Of a stretch of DNA of 64,000 nt, positions 20,025 through 29,859 are shown in pieces. Origin of the DNA: Tritrichomonas musculus (taxonomy: Eukaryota > Parabasalia > Tritrichomonadida > Tritrichomonadidae); contig JAPFFF010000078.1 in the NCBI GenBank assembly GCA_039105265.1, forward strand, positions 62,001-126,000, given 5' to 3'. The translations under genes and the position numbers were made by a program. Below the pieces are notes generated by a model. The model did no database searches. It saw only the letters and a list, made by a program, of their open reading frames with translations, and was not told where the DNA came from. Numbering within the stretch: the first letter of the stretch is position 1; each line of letters begins with the position of its first letter.

Positions 20025-22086
20025 TAGTCCCGTAAGATTGGCCAAGAACGTAAGATTGGGAATCGGAACACTTCACATTTAAAATTTAAAAAAAAAAAAA
20101 TATTGAAAGGATTTTAATCGTTTTTTATATTTTTTTGTTGAATATCTCATTATATGATAGGTTTTAAGTAATAATATTTGAGATATATATAATATGTTTT
20201 GTATGCTGTTTAAAAATACCAAAATTTATAATTTAGAGAAAAATATGATATTATATCAGATTCTCATAAAATGTTAATAAACTAAAAATAATTGAGGATC
20301 ATGATTTTTTCTTTATTAAATATTAATTTAATTATCACAGGAAATGTTATTTCCGATTACATGTTTTAAAATAAAACAATTTTTATCATTCTTCAAGAGG
20401 CTCTTTATGAAGAGCTTCAGCTCTCAACATGTCTTTAAATTTCTCAGAAAATGTGTAAGATGTTATTTCACCATTGTCTATAACTAATTCGAAACCTGCT
20501 TTTTCCCAGCCAGACTTAATTAACTCTTCAGTAACTGTGCTTTGGTAAGCCTTTTTAATGTGCATCAATTTTCGCGTAAACAACGATTTATATAAAGAAC
20601 TACTGGGAGTTGACATATAATTCCCTTTAAAAACATTGAAGACCGAAACATCAAGCATTTGTGCCAAATGGCTCGAATGGGATGGTATTGGTATCACAGA
20701 TATGTTTCCGATTTTCTCGAGCTCATCAAGAACAATTTGATGAAAATGTGCTTTCAGACCATCTGTAATGATTAAACATCGTTGTTCTTGACCTATAATT
20801 GATCTTACAAATTCTACGTAAGGTGCAAGACAATTTCTAACCCAAACAACCGTTGACAAAATGGTCATATAACCTTTTCTTGTTTGAAAGTAATTACAGC
20901 TTCTAAGAAAAAGTGCGTCGTATAAATCATCATCTAATTTTTTCCTAGTTGATAAAAAAAGAGGTGTCAAAGAGCAACATGCAGCACTTATTCCAACTAC
21001 AACTGACACATGGTGGGCGTCTGTCTGTTCGCGCCAATATGGTTTAAATTTAGCGTTTTTGATTATGTAAACGTTTTTTCGTTTACCTTTTTCAGATCTC
21101 TTCCCAAAGCCGATCTCGTCGTAGTTTATTAAAAGAAATGGATGAGGCGGATCTTTCATCATTTGGCCTATTTGATCAAAGTAACGGTTAACATCCTCTA
21201 TTGAAATATTGGCTCTTTCATCGTCAATTGAACTTGCCGATACTTTTTCAATGGTTTCTTTTTTGCGATTTTTGAAATCCATGAACCAATCTCTTGTAAA
21301 CTGTTTTTTTACACCAGTTCTTCTTTCATATAATTCTGTAGCAAGGGCTCTAATTTCTTTCCCGGTTAAGCAATCATTTTGGGTTTGCTGTATATAAATA
21401 TTTGAAATTATTTCGTTTTCTTCATCGTCGGTTAATAATCGTTGTGAAGGAGGAGTTATTTGTTCTTGGCTTAATTTTTCACAATTTTTTAAAGCTGCAT
21501 AATACCTGTCATTTGAGATACCGAGTAATTTTATTATAACTCTTACTGTAAAGCCAGGACATATTTGTCTTAAAAAATTAATTTGGTCCAAAAGAGAAGC
21601 GGCTAAACGAAATTTCGAGTCCAAAAGTTCTCTGTGAAGAGCTTTCCCTTCATTTTCACCGAGCATTTCAATACATTTTTGAATTGAAGGTATAGGAACT
21701 GGAGACATCAAATAATAAAATTAATATAAACGTATGAAGTTGACGTTTATATTTTATAAATAAACGTACTTTTTGAGCTCAATTATGGATAATTAACTTC
21801 AAATAATCATGATCCTCAATTATTTTTAGTTTATTAACATTTTATGAGAATCTGATATAATATCATATTTTTCTCTAAATTATAAATTTTGGTATTTTTA
21901 AACAGCATACAAAACATATTATATATATCTCAAATATTATTACTTAAAACCTATCATATAATGAGATATTCAACAAAAAAATATAAAAAACGATTAAAAT
22001 CCTTTCAATATTTTTTTTTTTTTAAATTTTAAATGTGAAGTGTTCCGATTCCCAATCTTACGTTCTTGGCCAATCTTACGGGACTA
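20025..22086 (-). mobile_element. complete pogo-like (Tc1/mariner superfamily) transposon with 282-bp TIRs
   Basis: The element starts TAGTCCCGTAAGATTGGCC and ends with the reverse complement, next to TA on both sides. The arms 20025-20306 and 21805-22086 match over about 282 bp with hardly any difference. Between them lies one intact transposase gene on the minus strand. Both arms also carry an internal near-repeat of CGTAAGATTGG, a likely double transposase-binding site. Length, ends and gene are all in order, so this copy looks autonomous and recently inserted. Confidence 0.9.
20386..21708 (-). CDS. pogo-like DDE transposase
   Basis: The 440-residue enzyme cuts and joins transposon ends. 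I start at the ATG at 21708; the frame one codon earlier begins with TTG. Residues about 50-70 (FTVRVIIKLLGISNDRYY) form a helix-turn-helix-like region; about 85-160 resemble a CENP-B-type second DNA-binding part, including FTRDWFMDFKNRK. The DDE_1 catalytic core follows with D197 in LLINYDEIGFGKR, D316 in CLIITDGLKAH and D353 in HSSHLAQMLDVSVF. All three catalytic aspartates are present, about 36 residues apart for the last two. The gene lies wholly inside the inverted repeats of the transposon at 20025-22086. Confidence 0.9.
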   Translation of the reverse strand: MSPVPIPSIQKCIEMLGENEGKALHRELLDSKFRLAASLLDQINFLRQICPGFTVRVIIKLLGISNDRYYAALKNCEKLSQEQITPPSQRLLTDDEENEIISNIYIQQTQNDCLTGKEIRALATELYERRTGVKKQFTRDWFMDFKNRKKETIEKVSASSIDDERANISIEDVNRYFDQIGQMMKDPPHPFLLINYDEIGFGKRSEKGKRKNVYIIKNAKFKPYWREQTDAHHVSVVVGISAACCSLTPLFLSTRKKLDDDLYDALFLRSCNYFQTRKGYMTILSTVVWVRNCLAPYVEFVRSIIGQEQRCLIITDGLKAHFHQIVLDELEKIGNISVIPIPSHSSHLAQMLDVSVFNVFKGNYMSTPSSSLYKSLFTRKLMHIKKAYQSTVTEELIKSGWEKAGFELVIDNGEITSYTFSEKFKDMLRAEALHKEPLEE

Positions 22087-22638
22087 TATAATTTACTGGA
22101 TGTTTTTAGACTTAATAATATTTTTTTTTTCGAATCAGAAAAAAATTTTTTTCTCTCAATTTTTTTCAATGATTAAATTTTTTGGCTCTTTAGTTTGTAT
22201 CAAAATCGCACAAATTGATGCAAAAATAAGGAAACTGCGATTCAAAGTGAACAATCCTTTTTTATCTTTGCAATGATGGCAATTTTTTACTATTTTTTTT
22301 TCTAAAATTTGGTTCTTCATATAAATGAAGATTAGAACAAAGAAACGATTTCTAAATTTTCATTGACCGATTGATATATGCAAACCATTTTTTCTTTTTT
22401 TTACCAAAACACTCAAGAATCTGTAACTTATTTAATCAATTATTGGCTTTGGAAAAAACAGGTTTTGAAAATAATAAAATTATTTAATTAAGATTAATAA
22501 AAATCATGTTTTTTAATTCGCATCTATCATTTTACTCCTTAAATTTTTTTCCAAAATCTTGAGACCTTTTGCATTTTACTCCATTTTCTAACTTAAATAG
22601 TGCATGAAAAGTGCACACTTCAATTTTGGTCTCATTGA
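22087..22638. other. gene-free stretch between two transposase genes
   Basis: AT-rich, no convincing gene. Pyrimidine-rich words (CATTTTACTCC) occur twice near 22520-22580 and could belong to the end region of the following element, but no matching inverted copy was found after 23940. Confidence 0.45.
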
Positions 22639-23937
22639 ATGAAAGCCCAAGGATCATCAAATCTTTCTAAATACGATAGAGATTTATTTTTTCAAATAAT
22701 AGGAAATGCAGCTTATTATACAAACTGCATACCTTCGATGTATGCAGCTTCTCTTGCGTACTATTTAAAAAAAAAGAGGATGATTAAAGCATTTAGTTTA
22801 TTAAATTATATGAACATAAAAGATCTTGCTGCCAAATTACCTGAAACTGTTCAACCTTCAAAAACTTGGATTTACCATTTGATCATAAACAGTCCGTTCA
22901 AAATATCCACTCCACAGCAATTAGAATTTGATCGGCGTCATTCATGTAACGTTGCTATTATTTATTTTTATCACATGTTACACAAGCCCTTGTTCGAACG
23001 GCCTCCTTCTCACGTCTTGAACATGGATGAAACCATGTTAACCGCCAAACGGCGTTTAAAAGTTCTTGCGAGAAGTTGCCGATTACCACTAATCCCAGAA
23101 GCTCTGAAGGTCCCATATTTTACTGACTGCGTTACCTTCACAGCTTCTGGGTATTTATTTGATCCTCTCATTATACTTCCTAATAAAAAAAACTCTTAGA
23201 ACTCTCATGCAATACTCTGGAGTCACTTATTTCACGGGGACCATGGCAGGATGGCAAACCTACAACACATTTATCTATTATTGTTTGTTGCTGGTTTACA
23301 CTTCCCAAAGCAACACACAACGAAAGATTTCTCCTTCTTGTTGATGGACACCCTTCTCGTTTCACATTCAAAGAGTGCTTGATATTATACTTGTTTGATA
23401 TTGATATTGTATTGCTGCCACCGCACACGTCGCATCTATTGCAGCCTTTTGACATTGCGGAGGCAGCTTCTTTGAAAACAAATTTCAAAGATGAATTGAT
23501 TATGGAACGCTTTGATTCATACGTTCAGCAAGGAATAGATATTTCAAAACAAACAGCTGTCCAATTAAGAAATTCAATGATTAAAAGTTTTATTAATGCA
23601 CTAAGAAAAAGTTCTAGTCTCCACAATATTGAAAGCGGCTTCAGAAAAAGTGGAATTTTGCCTTTAAATGTAATGGAAACTACGCAATCTGAATATGCAA
23701 TACATTCAAACATATTCAGATTGCGTAGTTTCTTTATTACGTAATTATTGGTTAAATTGTGAAAGTGGATTAGTTGAACTTTTTCAAAAAGAGCATGGAA
23801 GACTCCCAAATGAATCTGATTTCGATATAAATTTAATGGAGGTGCTTACCGACTCAAAAAATGCAAGCATTGAAGAAGGAAAAGCTTTGTCAACATTACC
23901 TCCATTAATAATCCTGTTCATATTTTATTATAAATAA
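22639..23937 (+). pseudogene. broken pogo-like DDE transposase
   Basis: Starting at the ATG at 22639, about 187 codons read as the N-terminal part of a DDE_1 transposase up to the first catalytic region (HVLNMDETMLTAKRR). The frame then shifts near 23195, again near 23330, and again near 23700. The later pieces contain LLVDGHPSRFTFKE and LPPHTSHLLQPFDIA, which are the second and third catalytic regions of the same family, followed by a C-terminal tail with GFRKSGILPLN. At least three frameshifts make it inactive. The protein is clearly different from the intact transposase at 20386-21708, so it is another family and not a copy of the neighbour. A perfect 22-bp hairpin at 23676-23732 marks one of the break points. 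No terminal repeats were found. Confidence 0.82.
23676..23732. repeat. perfect 22-bp hairpin inside the broken transposase
   Basis: Bases 23676-23697 are exactly reverse-complementary to 23711-23732, with a 13-base loop. One arm encodes the ETTQSEYA stretch of the transposase; the other is its inverted copy, which puts the downstream coding part in another frame. This looks like a local template-switch event. Confidence 0.85.
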
Positions 23938-24052
23938 CTTATATTTTTTTTGAATCTATTTTATAAAAAATAACAATATTTAAAATAAATAAAACAATAT
24001 TAGCAGAAATCAAATACGTTCCCTTTGTGCAGAAAGTAAAAGAAAATGAAAA

Positions 24053-25099
24053 ATGAAAAAAATTGCTAAAACAGAAGAGTTGAAAGAGTTCATATATTCC
24101 TTTGATGGTGCTGTCAGGTTTGACCTATATAGAGACAAATATGGTTACATGCAGAGAAAAGCAATTGCAACTTTTAACCAACAGGAACTTGAAATTTTAA
24201 AGATAAGTTACAAACAATATGGTAAAGAGTATCAAAGAAATACTACTCACTGAATAACCCTCAAAAGATAAGTTACAAACAATATGCTCTGAAGATGACT
24301 CAGGTTAAATTTTGCCTTTATAGTTCTATTAAATGATTAATAAATGATGATTTCCATACCAAGGTCAGATGCTTAAACAAAGTAATATTACTTTTCTAAA
24401 TGGTCTAACTTTACCAGAAGATAAAATTGCTAAGCATTTTAAGTACTTTAAGAAAATGGGGTAATCTCATGACTAAGATGTTGCTATAAATTGCTATAAG
24501 AAGTAAGAAGGAAAATCTAAATTAGCATCATCTATGGTAAAGAGTATCAAAGAAGATTTAAAATACTTTACTAAAAGTATGCTTCAAACATTCAATTGTG
24601 ATTACAATACAAGTTCAATTGCTGAATCCACAAATAGTAGACTTAAAAATTTGTTTCATAATCAAAGATCATTTAAATTAAAAGAAATAAGAAGCTCTCT
24701 GAAAAATGTTGAAAGACTTTCAAATTTATCCAAACAATACATACGAAGAATAATGCCAAAAAATGTTAAAGATCAAATACTTATATCATTGATGGAAAAA
24801 TTTAATATCGAAGAAAATATAGCAGGTACAATTTGTAATTCAATAATTAATGAAGATGATTTATCAATTAAGTTCATAGATTAATCACAGACTCAAGAAG
24901 AAGTTATAGAGAATGATCCAACTTTAGAAGATATCTATCAAGAAAAAAAATAGTTATAATGTTAGGATGCTCTTGTAAGAAACAGATACAAACAAGTATT
25001 CCTTGTAAGCATTTTATAAAGTTCCTCAATGAAAAGAATTTAAATGTTATTAATTACATACTAATATCAGAAAGATGGACAAGAACAAGACCAAATTAA
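24053..25099 (+). pseudogene. broken Mutator-like (MULE) transposase remnant
   Basis: The piece 24534-24887 encodes the region around SIAESTNSRLKNLF, a hallmark of MULE transposases just after the catalytic core. After an in-frame stop at its end the same frame stays open for about 20 codons, and in a shifted frame at 24959-25099 comes MLGCSCKKQIQTSIPCKHF, a SWIM zinc finger (CxC...CxH) usual at the C-terminus of MULEs, ending in SERWTRTRPN. A 66-codon frame at 24053-24253 may be an upstream fragment. Short direct duplications (TATGGTAAAGAGTATCAAAG at 24219 and 24533; a 22-bp repeat at 24202 and 24266) show rearrangement. The catalytic domain itself is missing. It is a dead fossil of a plain DNA transposon. 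Confidence 0.7.
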
Positions 25100-25579
25100 A
25101 GGACCGAAATCAAACTTTTTGATGAAGTTCAAGTAGAGAAATGTTCATTTATACCCGTGAATTATTGAGAGAATTTTTTTCATTCAAATTTTTTTCATTG
25201 AAAAAGTTCATATTAAAATATCTTCATAAAAAATGATAATCGTATAAAGAAAAACAGAAATTATATAAATGTAGCACAAATAATAAATAAAAACGTAAAA
25301 ACATTATATGAAAAAAGATATATATTTTTTTACTAAGTTACAAAGTTAAGAAAAAAATGAATAAAAATATAAATTCTAAGTAAAAAGATATGTGTGGGTA
25401 GACGATCAAAATCCGTTATTTATCTAAAAAAAAAAAAAAATCGAAGATTAGTTATTTTCCATTTAATTGGTTATATAATTCAATATAAAAAGATAAATAA
25501 TAAAAGTTTTAGTCTATTTCTATTTTTTATTTTATTCATTGAATTAGAAAAAATTGAGAATATAATATATTATATATTT
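25100..25579. other. gene-free AT-rich stretch
   Basis: No gene beyond random short frames. It connects the MULE remnant to the 198-bp tandem repeat. Confidence 0.45.
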
Positions 25580-26108
25580 ATCTTATTATTTCGTTCCTTT
25601 TTTATAGTAAACAAATAAATATTAAATATTTTAATATTTATTTAAATATTTATTTAATGCTGGAATGTCTTTTTATCCAGCCATTTTTTTTTTTAAGGCT
25701 CATTCAAGTATTTAATTTATAGTTTATTCAATATTTCTGAAGAAGATGGGAAAAAACTATAACCATATAATTGCTTATATCTTATTATTTCGTTCCTTTT
25801 TTATAGTAAACAAATAAATATTAAATATTTTAATATTTATTTAAATATTTATTTAATGCTGGAATGTCTTTTTATCCAGCCATTTTTTTTTTAAGACTCA
25901 TTCAAGTATTTAATTTATAGTTTATTCAATATTTCTGAAGAAGATGGGAAAAAACTATAACCATATAATTGCTTATATCTTATTATTTCGTTCTTTTTTA
26001 TAGTAAACAAACAAATATTAAATATTTTAATATTTATTTAAATATTTATTTAATGCTGGAATGTCTTTTTATCCAGCCATTTTTTTTTTAAGGCTCATTC
26101 AAGTTTGT
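25580..26108. repeat. 198-bp tandem repeat, about 2.7 copies
   Basis: The unit starting TCTTATTATTTCGTTCC recurs at about 25581, 25780 and 25978, a period of 198-199 bp. Copies differ only by single bases and homopolymer length. Each unit contains an AT palindrome-like part (AAATATTTTAATATTTATTT) and the short inverted pair GCTGGA...TCCAGC. The array ends about 40 bp before the start codon of the next gene, so the last unit supplies most of its promoter region. Confidence 0.88.
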
Positions 26109-26148
26109 CATATAATGAAATTTTTTTTGTCAAATTTAAAAAAAATTA

Positions 26149-27580
26149 ATGGAGTCATTTCTTACAGACCCATCAAATTTAGATGAATATATACAATGTC
26201 GCCAGCTAATTGAATCTTCTCTTATATGTTTCATCGAAAATCAGGATGATATGGAAGAAAATTATCAAAATTTGATTCAAATTTTCAACGATTATAAAAT
26301 TTCTGAAAAACCAGATGATTTAAAAGAAATTTTAAGTATTATTATTTCAATTTCAAATGATTTTCATCGAAATCTCAATTTTTGGGAAAAAATTCAAAAA
26401 ATAATATTATTCTTTCGAGATCAAATTATGAAATTTTGGTCAAATATCGAACGATTTCACATATTTAAGACAAATAAGCGTTTACTTTTATTTTTGTTCG
26501 ATGAAAAAATTGTGATTCTTGATAATCAAATTATTTAATAATAATTATATTCCTTATTTTTATCCTGAAATAAACTCAATGTTGAAAAATAATTTAGATA
26601 TTGAAGAAAACATTATAAAAAATATTTGTTATGAAGAAGATATTTTTTTGGAAAAAAGAAAAATTGGAGAAAATGATACTTTGCTCTGTAAAATCATTCA
26701 AAGAGACTTAATTGATGAGTTTATTATATATATTAATAAAGAAAAAATTCAAATCTCATCAAGAATTATGACATCAATTTTTGAAACCAATTCTTTCTTA
26801 TTAGAAAATTGTCCAACATTGCTTGAATATTCTGCTTTCTATGGATCTGTTCAAATTTTTCGTTATTTAATAAATAAAGGAGCCAAATTTACACCATCTT
26901 TATTAAATTTTTCAATTCATGGCCAGAATCATGAAATTATTGAAAAAACTATGAACAATCAGAATAATACATTCAAATCATATATTAGTTGTCTAATTGA
27001 ATCTATTAAATGCCACTGTTGCGGTTTAACTCAATTTATTTTTGACTCTTATTTAAAAAAATCAATTGAAAATATTAAAGCATTTGATGAATCCTTTAAT
27101 AAGCATTGTTTAAAATATTATAATTATGCATGTTTACGTAAAATGCTTAATCATAGCTTTGTGAATTTAATAAAAAAGCATCAAGAACAAAATGATTCTC
27201 ATATTGATGTTAGCAATGATACTATTGAACAAGAAAACAGTCTCAATGAAAGGTTTATTCTGTATAACTTTATCGAAAACCTTTTCAATATTGTAAAAAT
27301 ATTGCAAGAAAAAGTTAATGTTCAATCAGATATAATTACAAGTGTAACAGAAGAAAATGTATGTTTAAAAAACCAGAATAAATGTCTTCGGTTGCAAAAT
27401 TCCATTTTGAAAAAAAGAATTAAAAAAGCAGTTAATCAAAACAATTTATTAATAGGAAAGTTGGCCAAAAAAAACTCCAAAATAAATGAATTAAAGAATC
27501 AATTAAAGAATCTAGCAAAAGAAGAATATTATTCAAACGATGATGGTCCCGAAAAAAAATGTAAATATGTAAATATTTAA
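26149..27580 (+). pseudogene. DUF3447/ankyrin-type protein gene with one frameshift
   Basis: Two overlapping frames together look like one gene of about 475 residues. The first (26149-26538, 129 residues, ATG start) is the usual helical N-terminal part of trichomonad DUF3447 proteins, ending FLFDEKIVILDNQII. The second (from about 26519 to 27580) continues the same protein with KLFNNNYIPYFYPEIN, has no ATG of its own at the join, contains one recognisable ankyrin-like unit (TLLEYSAFYGSVQIFRYLINKGAKF), and ends in a coiled coil (about the last 110 residues). A single-base shift at about 26525-26535 separates them. These proteins form very large families in trichomonads; their role is unknown. 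The C-terminal coiled coil in place of a longer ankyrin array is unusual. It could be a pseudogene, a sequencing error, or less likely two genes. Confidence 0.65.
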
Positions 27581-27860
27581 ATAAATTTTGTCTGAAGTTG
27601 AATTTGGTCCCGAAAAAAAATGTAAAAAGAGAAAAAATTTATAAATAAAGCATTTTTTTTCTGTTGCGAGCCATATAAGATGACGAAGTTCATAAACGAA
27701 CTTCAGACAAAATTTATACTTCGTCTTCATCTGAATCAGTATCTTGTATTCTTCTGAATCTGTATCTATTCTTCTGAATCTGTATCTATTCTTCTGAATC
27801 TGTATCTTGGATTCTTCTGAATCTGTATCTTGCATTCTTCTGAATCTGTACCTCATCTTC
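27543..27860. repeat. duplicated gene tail and TTCTTCTGAATCTGTATC minisatellite
   Basis: The word TGGTCCCGAAAAAAAATGTA occurs at about 27543 and again at 27606, a 63-bp direct duplication of the end of the DUF3447 gene. It is followed by a palindromic stretch (GACGAAGTTC...GAACTTC near 27682-27708) and, from 27724 to about 27860, by six or so imperfect copies of a 21-24 bp unit close to ATTCTTCTGAATCTGTATCT. The minus-strand frame through it (RYRFRR-like) is a by-product of the repeat. Confidence 0.75.
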
Positions 27861-28436
27861 ATCTTCATCTGTATCTCGTCTTCTTTTGTTTCTGTGCTTC
27901 TTGTAATTCCGTATCTCATTTAATTCTGTTTATGAACTTCGTCATCTTCTTTATAAAAATTCCGAGCAATATGTTAATTAACGTATCCAGAACTTTATGA
28001 AAAGATGACGATATCAACTTTTGATGAAATGTTTTTTGAATGCATTCAAACATTGAATACTCTCTCAATATTTTTATTAAAATTGAGAGAAAGTTTCATT
28101 CAAAAAGTGGATCAATGAAAAAACGATTTTTTTTTTTCATATAGTATATTTAATTTTTTTTTTGTTTATTTTGATTTTTTTTCGGTCAAAAAGTTTCCTC
28201 AAAAAGTGGCCTTTTATTATTTTCAAATTTGATTTCTTTTCAAAACTTACATAAATCAACTTCCATGAAGAGAACAAATGAAATATTATACCAAATAGAA
28301 CTCAAGAATGACAATTTTTTGAGCAAAGCTCAAAAAGTTGTCATTAAGGGACTAGTTTCCTTTTTTTTTGTAAACTTATCAATATTGAATGAACTCATAG
28401 AATAAAACTTTGAAAGATAGCTTTTCGGAAAAAGAT
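27861..28436. other. gene-free stretch with hairpins
   Basis: No gene is seen. It holds a hairpin made of ACTCTCTCAAT and ATTGAGAGAAAGT near 28059-28095 and the third GAGC/GCTC hairpin at 28312-28340. Confidence 0.5.
28312..28340. repeat. GAGC-AAA-GCTC hairpin, copy 3
   Basis: CAATTTTTTGAGC and GCTCAAAAAGTTG form a 13-bp stem with one mismatch around AAA. The core TTTTTGAGC-NNN-GCTCAAAAAG is the same as in the copies at 1048 and 4530; flanks differ. Confidence 0.7.
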
Positions 28437-28890
28437 TACATCGAATATATGGTTTATATGGTAATAGAAAGAATTTGATAAAAAAAAAAAAAAAGTTTAT
28501 TCATTCAAATGTTTTCAATTCTAAAAAAATAAAGTTTTTAAATATAGTACGAGCTTAAAATAAATATCAATAACAAATAATAAATTATTTTTAATAATAA
28601 TAGATATAAATAAATATTAATTTAATCATTTTTTAATTCACTTTTTATGAATATATTTATACATTTTATTTAAGCTGAACCCTTTTATCTCACACACAAT
28701 TTTTTTTTTCATTTATATCTTAGAATTAATTTCATATAAATACTAAAAAAAACTACAAATAATATAGAAATATGATATTAAAATAATATAGTTATATTTT
28801 TTTAATAATATTATTATTCCTTGATTAAATATCTTTTTTTTTTTTTTATCAAATTCTTTCTATTACCATATAAACCATATATTCGATGTA
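28437..28890. mobile_element. 454-bp MITE with TA-bounded inverted repeats
   Basis: The segment starts TACATCGAATATATGGTTTA and ends with the exact inverse; the arms match for about 53 bp and end in an A-run and T-run. TA at each edge would be the target duplication of a Tc1/mariner-type transposase. There is no coding capacity. Confidence 0.75.
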
Positions 28891-29817
28891 TAATAAAGTA
28901 TCTACTAAAATATTTTTCTCTATATGCACAAATAATCTAGAGATAATAAAAAACCGATAAATTTTTTTTTCTATTAGCTATCAATATTGATAAATTTTAT
29001 CAGACAATCAATTATCAAACCTTTATCTACATTAGGCCATAAATAGTTCTTTTTAAACCATTTTCAATTTCATTTAAAAATGAAATATTTCAAATTATTT
29101 CAATTGTTAAATATCTGAAACACTTCATTCTTCCAAAAAGAGAATTAAAATTATCGGTATAAAAGCATTTTTCTCATATTTGAAGTATTTATGAAAATTT
29201 TTTATAACTTCTAAAATAATAAAATTTGGGTTTCTTCAAGTTTTTTGTTTTATATATTGATTTAATTTATAGTATAAATATTAATAGCATTTAATTACTT
29301 GATTATTTTTTAAAATATTTATTTTTTAATCAGATAATTAAGCCTTTTAAAATATGACATATAAGTGATAAAATTCAATTTATTTGGATGAAATCCACTT
29401 TTTCTATCAACAAATGGCCTTATATCATATAAGTTATATGTATCCTTTTTCAATTTTTAAATAGTCTAATAAATTTGATAGAATTACCGATAAATTGATT
29501 AAATACTAATTTTTGAATGGAATTTATATTTATTTTTCTGGGTGATAAAAAATAAACCTAATAAAACATCAATAAAATAAAGTGTTAGAATATGTAATTT
29601 TTCATTATTTCCACTGGAAAAAAAATTATTTTATTTGATTTCATTGAAAATTGAATAATATAAATATTGAAAAAATATTACATATTTCAAATAAATAAAA
29701 CTCGTTTATAATCAACAAATACAATATAGCAATGATTATTTTGTTAAAATAAAAGAGTTGTCACTGATGTTATGATATCGCCGCTAGATATATATTCAGA
29801 AAATATTTTTTTGAATC
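28891..29817. other. gene-free upstream region of the CH-domain gene
   Basis: AT-rich, no gene or repeat recognised. It presumably carries the promoter of the gene starting at 29860. Confidence 0.45.
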
Positions 29818-29850
29818 TCATTTCACTTAACTTAACAATTTAAATCATTT
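29818..29850 (+). promoter_or_regulatory. cluster of TCA-type initiator matches before the CH-domain gene
   Basis: The trichomonad initiator has the consensus TCA-pyrimidine-T-T/A. Three matches lie just before the ATG at 29860: TCATTT at 29818, TCACTT at 29823 and TCATTT at 29845. The last would give a 5' leader of about 13 bases, as is usual in this group. The assignment rests on motif and position only. Confidence 0.45.
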
Positions 29851-29859
29851 TTTTTTTAA

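Noticed and set aside
27533-27919. 128-codon minus-strand frame rich in Arg, Asp and Glu
   Set aside because: It is a read-through of the ATTCTTCTGAATCTGTATCT minisatellite plus flanks and has no family resemblance.
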